Assembly: GCF_019264345.1 (NCBI RefSeq)
Contig: NZ_JAHVAO010000001.1
Coordinates: 1,240,001 to 1,304,000 of the forward strand
Length of the DNA stretch: 64,000 nt
Direction: 5' to 3'
Source of the DNA: Marinobacter arenosus
GTDB taxonomy: Bacteria; Pseudomonadota; Gammaproteobacteria; Pseudomonadales; Oleiphilaceae
Every line of letters begins with the position of its first letter. Position 1 is the first letter of the stretch. Of the stretch, positions 44,634-55,868 are shown piece after piece. Both the position numbers and the translations under genes were made by a program. The notes beneath the pieces were generated by a model. It ran no database searches. It had not been told where the DNA came from and saw only the letters and a program-made list of their open reading frames with translations.

Positions 44634-46436
44634 TCAGAACCACTCCGACTTCATGTTCAGGCAGGTATCATCCTGGTTTTTCAGAAGTACCAGGTCCTGC
44701 GCCACCGTTGGCAACTCCCAGTGGAAGAAGTATTGGGCCGCCTGGAGCTTGCCCTGATAAAAATTCCGTTCGTCGTCCGATCCGGCCTCGGCCAGCAGCT
44801 TTTCAGCGGCGTTGGCCTGGCGCAGCCACATCCAGGACACAATAATGTGGCCAAACAGATGGAGATAGCACGAGGCATTGGCCAGCACATTGTCGGGGTT
44901 CTCGCTCATCAGAGATTTGCCCAGGCTCTGGGTAACCTTCACTGCCTGCTGCAGGGTTTCACTCAACGACAGCGCCCATTGCTGGCAACGGGCGGTGGTC
45001 GCCGCTTCCAGATCCACCTGCATCTCCTGCATCAGCAATTGCAGGCCGTGACTTTGATCCTGCCAGATCTTCCGGCCCAGCAGGTCCAGTGCCTGGATGC
45101 CGTTCGTGCCTTCATGAATGGGGTTCAGGCGGTTGTCGCGCCAGCACTGCTCCACCGGGTATTCCCGGGTGTACCCCGCCCCGCCATACACCTGGATCGC
45201 CAGGTCGTTGGCTTTCGGGCCATACTCCGACGGCCAGGCCTTGATCACCGGCGTCAGCAGATCCAGCAGCTTGCCCGCCTCCGTCCGCTTCTGCTCGTCC
45301 GGGTGGGTGTGCTGGTCATCCATCAATCGGGCACCGTACAGGCAGAGCGCCAGTCCGCCCTCGCTGTAGGCTTTCTGGGCCAGCAGCATGCGCCGGACAT
45401 CGGCGTGCTCGATAATGGGAACCTGCGGTGCCTCCGGGTTCTTTTCCGAGGGCTTGCGCCCCTGAAGCCGGTCACGGGCATACTCCAGGCTGTGCATGTA
45501 CCCACGATAGCCGATGACCGCGGCGCCAAAGCCAACACCGACGCGAGCCTCATTCATCATCTGGAACATGTACTTCAGGCCCTGATGCGGTTCACCCACC
45601 AGATAGCCGTGGCAGGGCGCATCGTCCCCGAAGCTGAGCGCGGTGGAGGTGGTGCCCCGGTAGCCCAGCTTGTGAATCAAACCCGCGAGATTCACGCCAT
45701 TGCGTTCGGTGGCATTGCCGTCTTCATCGACCAGAAACTTGGGAACAATGAACAGCGAGATGCCTTTCACGCCCGCAGGCGCGCCCTTTATCTTGGCCAG
45801 CACCATATGAACGATGTTCTCCGTCAGCGACTGCTCGCCCCCGGAGATGTAGATCTTCGCGCCCTTGATCAGGTAGTGGCCGTCGTCGGTCGGTGTCGCC
45901 GACGTGCGGATGTCGGCCAGGGAGGAACCGGCATGGGGCTCGGTCAGCGCCATGGTGCCTGTAAAGCGTCCTGACAGCATATGGGGAAGAAAGGTGGACT
46001 GCTGTTTCTGATTGCCGAAAACGCGAATGAGGTTGGCCGCGGCGGTGGTCAGGAACGGATAACCGGCGGTGCCGGGATTGGCAGCAGTGAAAAAGCCATT
46101 GCAGGCGGCCATCACGGATTCCGGCAGCTGCATGCCACCGAGTTCATAGTCGTACCGGCCGGCAATAAAACCTGCTTCGGCGTAGGCATCGAAGGCCTCT
46201 TTGACCTCGGGCAGCATCTCGACGGCGCCATCCACGAAACGCGGCTCATCCTTGTCGGCGGCACTGTTGTGGGTCGCGAACTTGTCCCGGGCAATGCGAT
46301 CGGCGGTCTCGATCACCGCGTCAAAGGTATCCCGGCTGTGCTCGCTGAAGCGCTCGCGCTGGACCAGGGATTCGGTGTCGAGCACATCGTAGAGCTGGAA
46401 CGCCAGATCCCGGCGTTCGATCAAAGTGTCAGTCAT
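44634..46436 (-). CDS. Acyl-CoA dehydrogenase with C-terminal extension (DmdC/FadE-like)
   Basis: A 600-residue flavoprotein: N-terminal, middle and C-terminal acyl-CoA dehydrogenase domains (ALTEPHAGSSLADIRTSA, YLIKGAKIYISGGEQ, YGGAGYTREYPVEQ) plus an additional C-terminal domain of about 130 residues. This layout is typical of the FadE5 / 3-methylmercaptopropionyl-CoA dehydrogenase (DmdC)-like branch. ATG 46436 follows AGGAG and is preferred; the longer frame runs through repeat copy 3. The substrate could be a fatty acyl-CoA or methylmercaptopropionyl-CoA; the context does not decide. Confidence 0.88.
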   Translation of the reverse strand: MTDTLIERRDLAFQLYDVLDTESLVQRERFSEHSRDTFDAVIETADRIARDKFATHNSAADKDEPRFVDGAVEMLPEVKEAFDAYAEAGFIAGRYDYELGGMQLPESVMAACNGFFTAANPGTAGYPFLTTAAANLIRVFGNQKQQSTFLPHMLSGRFTGTMALTEPHAGSSLADIRTSATPTDDGHYLIKGAKIYISGGEQSLTENIVHMVLAKIKGAPAGVKGISLFIVPKFLVDEDGNATERNGVNLAGLIHKLGYRGTTSTALSFGDDAPCHGYLVGEPHQGLKYMFQMMNEARVGVGFGAAVIGYRGYMHSLEYARDRLQGRKPSEKNPEAPQVPIIEHADVRRMLLAQKAYSEGGLALCLYGARLMDDQHTHPDEQKRTEAGKLLDLLTPVIKAWPSEYGPKANDLAIQVYGGAGYTREYPVEQCWRDNRLNPIHEGTNGIQALDLLGRKIWQDQSHGLQLLMQEMQVDLEAATTARCQQWALSLSETLQQAVKVTQSLGKSLMSENPDNVLANASCYLHLFGHIIVSWMWLRQANAAEKLLAEAGSDDERNFYQGKLQAAQYFFHWELPTVAQDLVLLKNQDDTCLNMKSEWF

Positions 46437-46547
46437 GCTTGGTTCTCCTGTTAATTGCACACAGAGTGTCACAGCCAGGGGGGATAGAAAACCGGCATTT
46501 ATGACATAATCATGGCCAATATCGCCACACCTCTCGGGGAGACGGCC

Positions 46548-46649
46548 TGTCGTGAGACATCCCATTCGGGACACGCTGTAAATACGTCCCTGTACGCTTG
46601 AGTGCAGCATCCCTGCTGCACACAGTCCCGAATGGGATGCCTCACCACA
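46548..46649 (+). repeat. Structured repeat, copy 3
   Basis: Outer arms 46548-46572 and 46625-46649 pair over 25 bases with two mismatches. P2 (46579-46600) has a shorter stem with a GC bulge before TTG and loop GTCCCT. P3 (46602-46621) is a perfect 7-bp stem GTGCAGC/GCTGCAC with loop ATCCCT. The linkers CGCT and ACA are conserved. Neither outer arm nor P3 stem matches copies 1 or 2 in sequence. It lies between the divergent acyl-CoA dehydrogenase and AraC-type genes and may overlap their promoters. Confidence 0.8.
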
Positions 46650-46670
46650 CGCCTGCCAGCGGAGTTATCC

Positions 46671-47651
46671 ATGCACACGGTTTCTATCATTGGTTTCGAC
46701 GGTGCCCTCGCCAGCGCCATCACTGGCATCATCGACCTGTTCCGGCTGGCCGGCGTGACCTGGGCCCGCATCCATGGCGAACCGCCGGAGCCGATGTTCC
46801 GCACTCGTTTGCTCACCCAGACCGGCGACCCGTGCCGCTGCATCAACGGCATCACGCTGCTGGCCGATGGCCGCTGGGATGCCGATGCCCAACCGGCAGC
46901 GGATATCATCATCGTGCCGACCATTGGCGCCCCGATCCCGGACGTGCTTTCACGCAATGCCGAGCTGGTCACCTGGCTATCCCGGCAGGATGTCACGCCC
47001 TCGCTGCTGGCCAGCAACTGTACCGGCGCCTTTCTATTGGCCGAGGCAGGCTTGCTTGACGGCAAAGAGGCAACCACCCACTGGGGTTTCAGCAACCAGT
47101 TCCGCCAGCGCTACCCTGACGTCATCTGCCGCCCAGAGAAACTGGTTACGGTGGACGGCGACATCGCCTGTGCCGGCGGTGGCATGGCCTGGTGGGATCT
47201 GGGTGTCTATCTGGTTGAGCGGTATGCGGGACCGGAGGTATCCCGGCAATTGGCGAAGGCTTTCGTCATCGATGCCGGGCGGACCAGTCAGGCCCCCTAC
47301 AGTGCCCTTCAGGCGAAGCGCTACCACTCCGACAGCACGGTATTGAAGCTGCAGGACTGGCTCGACACCCACTTCTCGCGGACGGTTTCACTGGCGGAAC
47401 TGGCCCGGGAGGCCGGGCTGAGCGAACGGTCCCTGTTGCGGCGATTCAAGGCCGCAACCGGGGATACCCCCAACACGTATCTTCAACTGCTTCGTGTGGA
47501 GCACGTTCGTCATCATCTGGAGACCTCGAGACGGTCGATTGACGAAATTATTAACATGGCCGGCTATGAGGACGTCAGTTCCTTCAGCCGACTGTTCCGC
47601 AAACACACGGGGCTGGCGCCAGGGGCCTACCGCTCACGATTCGGCCGGTGA
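46671..47651 (+). CDS. GlxA-family AraC-type transcriptional regulator
   Basis: A 326-residue regulator with an N-terminal DJ-1/PfpI-like domain (ASNCTGAFLLAEAGLLDG with the nucleophile-position Cys) and a C-terminal AraC double helix-turn-helix (LARE AGLSERSLLRRFKAATG region, then IINMAGYEDVSSFSRLFRKHTG). ATG 46671 follows GGAG and clears the repeat. It is divergent from the acyl-CoA dehydrogenase, which may be its target. Confidence 0.9.
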   Translation: MHTVSIIGFDGALASAITGIIDLFRLAGVTWARIHGEPPEPMFRTRLLTQTGDPCRCINGITLLADGRWDADAQPAADIIIVPTIGAPIPDVLSRNAELVTWLSRQDVTPSLLASNCTGAFLLAEAGLLDGKEATTHWGFSNQFRQRYPDVICRPEKLVTVDGDIACAGGGMAWWDLGVYLVERYAGPEVSRQLAKAFVIDAGRTSQAPYSALQAKRYHSDSTVLKLQDWLDTHFSRTVSLAELAREAGLSERSLLRRFKAATGDTPNTYLQLLRVEHVRHHLETSRRSIDEIINMAGYEDVSSFSRLFRKHTGLAPGAYRSRFGR

Positions 47652-47757
47652 CCCTGTAACAACTGGCCTGCGATATGCATCTATTATTGTGTAAGGGCCA
47701 AAAACTGGTGCCGAACGTAAAAGTTTTTGACACAGGTGTAAAAGTGGGGAGGTAACC

Positions 47758-47922
47758 ATGGACGCACCGATCAGACAAAGTCAGGCCGATATACTCAACC
47801 GGCTCTATGACATGAAGCAGAAACAACTGGCTCAAGCGCTTCAGCAGGGCAATAGCCTGCGCTGCCAGGTACTCGAAGCAGAGGCAGAGGCGATCTTCGC
47901 CGCACTGAAAATGGTCCAGTGA
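47758..47922 (+). CDS. 54-residue helical protein
   Basis: ATG 47758 is preceded by GGGGAGGT, one of the strongest ribosome sites in the window, and opens a 54-codon frame (MDAPIRQSQADILNRLYDMK and on). The product is an amphipathic helix with many Gln, Ala and Leu and one Cys, and has no membrane segment. It lies between the AraC-type gene and fadH. I do not recognise it. Confidence 0.6.
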   Translation: MDAPIRQSQADILNRLYDMKQKQLAQALQQGNSLRCQVLEAEAEAIFAALKMVQ

Positions 47923-47985
47923 TCCGCTTGACGCACAACGTCACATACTGATCACTTTGGGGCAGGAAGCCCCACGCTTCGACCT

Positions 47986-50130
<2,145 letters not shown>

Positions 50131-50154
50131 TCAAGTTTGACTGACGGAGCAACC

Positions 50155-50268
50155 ATGACCGCAAGGTCCTTCGGCTGCATACATTCCAAGCGCCCTCCCC
50201 TGACCGCTGATATCGCGCGGCACCGGGGCCGTCTACCCTACTTCCCCGATCCACCCGCCGACGCCTGA
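50155..50268 (+). CDS. Candidate 37-residue small protein or leader peptide
   Basis: ATG 50155 follows GGAG by six bases and lies about 25 bases after a plausible promoter start. The product is rich in Arg and Pro (MTARSFGCIHSKRPPLTADI, then RHRGRLPYFPDPPADA) and has no hydrophobic helix. It fills part of the 350-base gap between fadH and mrpA. It could be a leader peptide for the Mrp operon, or chance. I see no terminator or other gene in the rest of the gap. Confidence 0.35.
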   Translation: MTARSFGCIHSKRPPLTADIARHRGRLPYFPDPPADA

Positions 50269-50391
50269 AATTTCCCGAAGCGCTCTCTCTCGACGCCTGT
50301 TCGTAGAGTTATGCAGGAGGGCTGGCCCGAGACTAGACTCAGGCAAACCCGTATAAATTCATGAAAAAGAAGAACCGATAACGAGGTTGCG

Positions 50392-53193
50392 ATGTCGCTA
50401 CCGCTGGTTGTTTTACTGCCGTTTTTGGGCGCCATCGCCGCGCCCCTGTTCGCCCAGGGCGGACGCACGGCAATCGCTATAGCTTCTTCCGTTCCGGCTC
50501 TGATCGCGCTGGCCGCACTGTATCCTCACTGGCAGACCCTGGCCGACGGTGGTGTGGTTCTTCACAGCTATGAATGGCTGCCGGCGCTGGGCCTGTCTCT
50601 GAGTTTCCGGCTTGACGGCCTGTCGTTGCTGTTCGCGCTGCTGATTCTGGTTATCGGCCTTCTGATCATCCTTTACTCCCGCTACTATCTGAAGGCCAAG
50701 GAAAACGTCGGCAAGTTCTACGCCCTGCTGCTGTGCTTCAAGGGCTCAATGCTCGGCATTGTCCTCTCCAGCAACCTGCTGCTGATGATGATTTTCTGGG
50801 AGCTGACCAGCCTGACATCCTTCCTGCTGATCAGTTTCTGGACCCACAAACAGGATGCCCGGCGCGGCGCCCGCATGGCGTTGGCGGTTACCGGCGGGGG
50901 CGGCCTGGCGTTGCTGGCCGGCATTCTGATGCTCGGCAATATCGTCGGCAGCTTTGAGCTGGACGCCGTTCTGGCAGCGGGTGACCAGATCAAGGCCCAT
51001 GCCATGTATCCGGTTGCGCTGACGCTGGTTCTGCTGGGAGCCTTCACCAAGTCCGCCCAGTTCCCGTTCCATTTCTGGTTGCCCCATGCGATGCAGGCGC
51101 CCACGCCGGTGTCCGCCTACCTTCACTCGGCAACCATGGTAAAGGCCGGCATTTTCCTGATGGCACGCCTGTATCCTGCCCTGGCCGGCACCGAGCAGTG
51201 GTTCTATATGGTGAGCTTTACCGGCATGGCCACCCTTCTGCTTGGCGCCTACGTGGCGATGTTCAAGCATGACCTCAAGGGGCTGCTGGCCTATTCCACC
51301 GTGAGTCACCTGGGTCTGATTACCCTGCTGTTCGGCATGGGCACGAAACTGGCGGCCGTAGCGGCGGTCTTCCACGTGATAAACCACGCCATCTTCAAGG
51401 CCTCTCTGTTCATGGCCGCGGGCATCATCGACCACGAAACCGGCACCCGCGACATGCGACGGATCAACGGTCTGTGGCGCTACATGCCCCACACCGCCAC
51501 GCTCGCCATGGTCGCGGCTTCGTCCATGGCCGGGGTACCGCTGCTGAACGGCTTCCTGAGCAAGGAAATGTTCTTCGCCGAGTCGCTGGAACTGAACCTT
51601 CCGGGGTTCTGGGCCTGGCTGCCCCCACTGGTGGCAACCCTTGCCGGGATTTTTGCGGTGGCCTACTCCGCCCGCTTCATTCACGACGTGTTCTTTAATG
51701 GCAAGCCGGTGGATCTGCCGATCTACCCGCCCCACGAACCGCCCCGGTATATGAAGATCCCGGTCGAGATTCTGGTGTTTGCCTGCATCATGGTCGGTAT
51801 CTTCCCGGCAATTTCCGTCGGGCCGCTGCTGTACGCCGCCGCCGCGGCGACCCTTGGTGGCGATGTTCCGGAATACCATCTGACCATCGCCCATGGCTTC
51901 AATCTTCCGCTGCTGATGAGCTTCCTGGCCTTCTTCGGTGGCCTGCTGATGTACAGCCAGCGTCAACGCTTCTTTGACTTCCACGCCCGGTTCAAGGAAA
52001 TCGACGAGAAAGCCGTCTTCGAGGCCGTGGTCTTGCGGGTCGAGAACCTGGCACATCGGCTGACGGCGGCGCTGGAAAATGGCTCGCTCCAACGTTACGG
52101 ATTTCTGCTGGTCCTCAGTGTGATCGCCGTGGCCGCCGCGCCACTGGCCAATCTTGGAATATTCATCGGTGAACGGGGCCTGAGCCCTGTTGACGGAGCA
52201 ACGGTCGTTGCCGCGGGCGTTCTGATCCTCTGCGCGATTCTCACCGCCGCCCTCCATCGGGCGCGCTTTTATGCGCTGGTACTGCTCAGTGTCGTGGGTC
52301 TGCTGGTGGCGCTTGCGTTCGCCCGGTTCTCGGCACCCGACCTGGCGATGACCCAACTGTCCGTGGAGGTCGTCACCATAGTGCTGCTAATGCTGGCTCT
52401 CTACTACATGCCGTCCTGGACGCCCCTGGAGACCGCTACCTCACGGCGTCTTCGTGACATCACCATCGCGGCGGTGGCCGGCGTCGGCATGACCCTGGTG
52501 ACCCTGGCCATGCTGACCCAGCCATTCAGCTCCATCTCCGAGTTCTTCCTGGAGAACAGTAAGCCCGGTGGTGGCGGCACCAACGTGGTCAACGTGATTC
52601 TTGTCGACTTCCGGGGCTTCGATACCCTGGGCGAGATTACGGTCCTGGCCATCGCCGCCCTGGGCATCTACGCCATGCTGAAGAATACCGCCCTGACGCC
52701 GCCCCCGGGCGACGGCCAGGGCCACGGCTGGACCCGGGATGCGCACCCCCTGATGTTGCGCCTGATCGCACGCCCCATGCTGCCACTGGCACTGATGGTC
52801 TCCGTGTTCATTTTTCTTCGTGGCCATAACCTGCCCGGCGGCGGCTTCATCGCTGGCCTGATCACGTCGGTCGCCCTGATCCTTCAGTACGTGGCCAGCG
52901 GTATGATCTGGACCCAGGATCGAGTGCCGTTCAAATACCACAGCGTCATCGGGGTAGGCCTGCTGTTCGCGGTGATCGCAGGCGCCGGCAGCTTCGCATT
53001 CAGCTACCCATTCCTGACGTCCACCTTCGGCTACATTACCTGGCCGGTGGTGGGCAAGTTCGAGGTCGCCTCGGCGCTGGTCTTCGATCTCGGCGTCTAC
53101 CTGACCGTCATCGGGGCCACCATGCTGGCGCTGGTCAGCATCGGGCGGCTATCGCCACACTCCGCCATCAAGAGCGCTCGGGAGGGCACGTAA
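50392..53193 (+). CDS. mrpA: Mrp antiporter subunit A fused to subunit B
   Basis: A 933-residue membrane protein. The first ~640 residues are MrpA, homologous to NuoL (ELTSLTSFLLISFW, HSATMVKAGIFLMARLYP, STVSHLGLI); the middle has the MbhE-like part; and the last ~170 residues carry the MrpB domain (LFVS-like PLALMVSVFIFLRGHNLPGGGFIAGL). The Mrp complex expels Na+ for H+ and supports pH and salt tolerance. ATG 50392 follows GAGG. Its stop overlaps the mrpC start by one base. Confidence 0.94.
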   Translation: MSLPLVVLLPFLGAIAAPLFAQGGRTAIAIASSVPALIALAALYPHWQTLADGGVVLHSYEWLPALGLSLSFRLDGLSLLFALLILVIGLLIILYSRYYLKAKENVGKFYALLLCFKGSMLGIVLSSNLLLMMIFWELTSLTSFLLISFWTHKQDARRGARMALAVTGGGGLALLAGILMLGNIVGSFELDAVLAAGDQIKAHAMYPVALTLVLLGAFTKSAQFPFHFWLPHAMQAPTPVSAYLHSATMVKAGIFLMARLYPALAGTEQWFYMVSFTGMATLLLGAYVAMFKHDLKGLLAYSTVSHLGLITLLFGMGTKLAAVAAVFHVINHAIFKASLFMAAGIIDHETGTRDMRRINGLWRYMPHTATLAMVAASSMAGVPLLNGFLSKEMFFAESLELNLPGFWAWLPPLVATLAGIFAVAYSARFIHDVFFNGKPVDLPIYPPHEPPRYMKIPVEILVFACIMVGIFPAISVGPLLYAAAAATLGGDVPEYHLTIAHGFNLPLLMSFLAFFGGLLMYSQRQRFFDFHARFKEIDEKAVFEAVVLRVENLAHRLTAALENGSLQRYGFLLVLSVIAVAAAPLANLGIFIGERGLSPVDGATVVAAGVLILCAILTAALHRARFYALVLLSVVGLLVALAFARFSAPDLAMTQLSVEVVTIVLLMLALYYMPSWTPLETATSRRLRDITIAAVAGVGMTLVTLAMLTQPFSSISEFFLENSKPGGGGTNVVNVILVDFRGFDTLGEITVLAIAALGIYAMLKNTALTPPPGDGQGHGWTRDAHPLMLRLIARPMLPLALMVSVFIFLRGHNLPGGGFIAGLITSVALILQYVASGMIWTQDRVPFKYHSVIGVGLLFAVIAGAGSFAFSYPFLTSTFGYITWPVVGKFEVASALVFDLGVYLTVIGATMLALVSIGRLSPHSAIKSAREGT

Positions 53194-53561
53194 TGGAGCT
53201 TGTCTTTGCACTGGTCATCGGCGCATTGACCGCGTCTGGCGTGTACCTGCTGTTGCGGGCGCGCACCTTCCCGGTGGTGGTTGGCCTGACCCTCATTTCC
53301 TATGGCGTTAACCTTTTCCTGTTCTCCAGCGGTCGTCTGGCGACAGGCGCCCAGCCCATCATCGGCACAACCGACACCTACACAGACCCGCTGCCCCAGG
53401 CGCTGGTGCTGACAGCCATCGTTATCGGCTTTGCCATGACCGCCTTCGTGGTGGTGCTGTCATTGCGCAGCCTGGCCGATCACGAGGACGATCATGTGGA
53501 CGGGCACCAGGACATCAAGGAACCCCAACCGGAGCAGAATGAGGAGGTTACCGGTAAATGA
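53193..53561 (+). CDS. mrpC: Mrp antiporter subunit C
   Basis: A 122-residue NuoK-like membrane protein with three helices (GVYLLLRARTFPVVVGLTLIS, LPQALVLTAIVIGFAMTAF) and a charged tail. It overlaps mrpA by one base and mrpD by four bases. The C-terminal tail is hydrophilic and acidic (residues ~98-122). Confidence 0.92.
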   Translation: MELVFALVIGALTASGVYLLLRARTFPVVVGLTLISYGVNLFLFSSGRLATGAQPIIGTTDTYTDPLPQALVLTAIVIGFAMTAFVVVLSLRSLADHEDDHVDGHQDIKEPQPEQNEEVTGK

Positions 53562-55075
53562 ACCAGTGGCTTACCGCACCTATCCTGATCCCGCTGCTCG
53601 GTGGCATCCTCCAGGTTTTCATGGGCTATGCGCCCATCAGCCTGAGACGCACCCTGGCCATCGCCACAACCGTGCTCCTCCTGGTGTCGACCGTGGTTCT
53701 GGTGGTTCTGGCCAGTGATGACAGCTACCGCCTCTACGCCTTCGGCAACTGGCAGCCGCCCTTTGGCATTGTGCTGGTACTGGATCGCCTGGCGGCCCTG
53801 ATGCTGATCCTGACGGCCATCCTGGCACTGTTCTGCCATATCTTTGCCATTGGCGGTGCCGATGAGGGCAACCGCCAGTTCCACGGTCTGTTCCTGTTCC
53901 AGCTCATGGGCCTGAACATCGCCTTCCTGACCGGCGACCTGTTCAACCTGTTCGTGGCGTTCGAAGTTCTGCTGATTGCCTCCTACGGGCTGCTGATGCA
54001 CGGCGGCGGCCGGGCGCGCACCGTACCCGGGCTGCACTACGTGGTTCTCAACCTGGCCGGGTCCGCCGTGTTCCTGATCAGCGTTGGCATGATTTACAGC
54101 GTGACCGGGACGCTTAACATGGCCGACCTTGCCATCGAGATACCAAAGGTAACTGGCGAGAACCTTGATATCGTCAAGGCCGGCGGCATGATGCTGCTGG
54201 TGGTCTTCGCCCTGAAAGCTGCCCTCATTCCCCTGTGTTTCTGGTTACCGAAGGCCTACGCCAAGGCCACCGCACCGGTGGCGGCGCTGTTCGCGGTGAT
54301 GACCAAAGTGGGCATTTACGCCATCCTTCGGGTTTACCTGCTTATCTTTGGCGAGGACGCCGGTGCACTGGCTAACCTGGGCATGGACTGGCTGTTCCCG
54401 CTGGCGCTGATCACCCTTGCCATGGGTGTCATCGGCGCGCTGGGCGCAGACAACCTGAAAACCCTCGTTGCCTGGCAGGTCATCATTTCCGTTGGCACCC
54501 TGCTGGCGCCCATTGCCCTGGGGTCCGTGGCCGGCATTTCCGCCGCCCTGTTCTACCTGCTCAGCACCACCTGGACCGTGGGCGGCCTGTTCCTGGTGGC
54601 CGAACTGGTTGCCCACCAGCGGGGCAGTGCCAAGGACCGGATTGTCACGGCCCCGCGCATGCGCAATCGCACCTTCCTGAGCGTGCTGTTCCTGCTCGGT
54701 GCGGTGGCCGCGGCAGGCCTGCCACCCTTGAGCGGGTTCTTCGCCAAGCTTCTTATCCTGCAGTCGGTCGCGTCCGGGCCGGAGATGGCCTGGCTGTGGT
54801 CCGTTATCCTGGTCGGCAGTTTCTTCACCGTGATCGCCTACAGCCGGGCCGGCAGTATCGTGTTCTGGCGAACCGTGGATGGCCACGTTGAGGCACAGGG
54901 CCCGCTCGGTGGTAACGTCTCGGTGGCCGCCGGTGCATTGGTGGCCCTCAGCGTTGTCATCGTTGCCCTTGCCGGCCCGATCAGCGATTACACGGATGCC
55001 ACTGCCGCACAGCTGCACGATCCCGCAGGCTATGTTGAGATACTCAAAACGCCCATGGTTGGGGAGGACCGCTAA
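53558..55075 (+). CDS. mrpD: Mrp antiporter subunit D
   Basis: A 505-residue NuoM/NuoN-like membrane protein with about 14 helices. Key family segments are FNLFVAFEVLLIASYGLL, the helix with the conserved lysine FALKAALIPLCFWLPKAYAKA, and AVAAAGLPPLSGFFAKL. It forms the proton path together with MrpA. It overlaps mrpC by 4 bases and mrpE by one. Confidence 0.94.
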   Translation: MNQWLTAPILIPLLGGILQVFMGYAPISLRRTLAIATTVLLLVSTVVLVVLASDDSYRLYAFGNWQPPFGIVLVLDRLAALMLILTAILALFCHIFAIGGADEGNRQFHGLFLFQLMGLNIAFLTGDLFNLFVAFEVLLIASYGLLMHGGGRARTVPGLHYVVLNLAGSAVFLISVGMIYSVTGTLNMADLAIEIPKVTGENLDIVKAGGMMLLVVFALKAALIPLCFWLPKAYAKATAPVAALFAVMTKVGIYAILRVYLLIFGEDAGALANLGMDWLFPLALITLAMGVIGALGADNLKTLVAWQVIISVGTLLAPIALGSVAGISAALFYLLSTTWTVGGLFLVAELVAHQRGSAKDRIVTAPRMRNRTFLSVLFLLGAVAAAGLPPLSGFFAKLLILQSVASGPEMAWLWSVILVGSFFTVIAYSRAGSIVFWRTVDGHVEAQGPLGGNVSVAAGALVALSVVIVALAGPISDYTDATAAQLHDPAGYVEILKTPMVGEDR

Positions 55076-55563
55076 TGTTCGATCGTCTCAGTTTCCCCCA
55101 GCCATGGCTCAGCCTGATCCTGTTTCTCACCTGGCAGTTCCTGAACGATGGCGTATCCGGTGCCAGCGTGGTGATGGGCCTTATCCTGGCCTGGGCAATC
55201 CCGCAGATCACCCACGGGTTCTGGCCCGAGCGCCCAGCCTTCTTCAAGTCCTGGCGTATGCCGGGGTATCTGCTGCACGTGATCCGGGACATCGTCGTGG
55301 CCAGCTTCCAGGTGGCGAAGCTCATCCTCAGCCCGCGCCAACCGCGGCCGGTCTTCGTCAGTTACCCGCTGGAGCTGGAGCACCCACTGGCCATCAGCAT
55401 TCTGGCAAGCACCATTTCACTGACCCCCGGGACCGTCAGCGTCGACATCAGTGACGATAACCGGATTCTGCTGGTGCATGCCCTGGACGCGGAGAACGAC
55501 GACGAAGTCATTGACGTGATCCGCACCCGCTACGAAAAACCGTTGTTGGAGATGTTCCAATGA
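55075..55563 (+). CDS. mrpE: Mrp antiporter subunit E
   Basis: A 162-residue protein with two or three N-terminal helices and a cytoplasmic C-terminal domain with the family segment EHPLAISILASTISLTPGTVSVDI. It is an assembly subunit of the Mrp complex. It overlaps mrpD by one base and mrpF by four. Confidence 0.92.
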   Translation: MFDRLSFPQPWLSLILFLTWQFLNDGVSGASVVMGLILAWAIPQITHGFWPERPAFFKSWRMPGYLLHVIRDIVVASFQVAKLILSPRQPRPVFVSYPLELEHPLAISILASTISLTPGTVSVDISDDNRILLVHALDAENDDEVIDVIRTRYEKPLLEMFQ

Positions 55564-55829
55564 TCACCATCACGCTCTACATAACCATCGGAATGGTGAC
55601 CCTCGCGGCGCTGCTGAATGTCTACCGGTTAATTAAAGGCCCGGACGCCCCGGACCGCGTTCTGGCCCTCGACACGCTTTACATCAACGCCATCGCCCTG
55701 ATCGTCCTGCTGGGGATCACACTCGGCACTCGCATGTATCTCGAAGCCGCTCTCCTGATCGCGGTAATGGGGTTTGTGGGCACAGTGGCCATGGCCAAAT
55801 ACCTCAAGCGGGGCAGCGTCATTGAATAA
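55560..55829 (+). CDS. mrpF: Mrp antiporter subunit F
   Basis: An 89-residue membrane protein of three helices with the family motif RLIKGPDAPDRVLALDTLYINAI, including the conserved Asp residues. It is essential for Mrp assembly in other bacteria. It overlaps mrpE by four bases. Confidence 0.93.
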   Translation: MITITLYITIGMVTLAALLNVYRLIKGPDAPDRVLALDTLYINAIALIVLLGITLGTRMYLEAALLIAVMGFVGTVAMAKYLKRGSVIE

Positions 55830-55868
55830 GCCGACGCCATACCCAATCGCGCCTGGAGAACCTCTGCA

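Noticed and set aside
50746..52356. Minus-strand frame of 536 codons
   Set aside because: It is antisense to mrpA; its composition (Gln-, Gly-, His-rich) is typical of a shadow frame.
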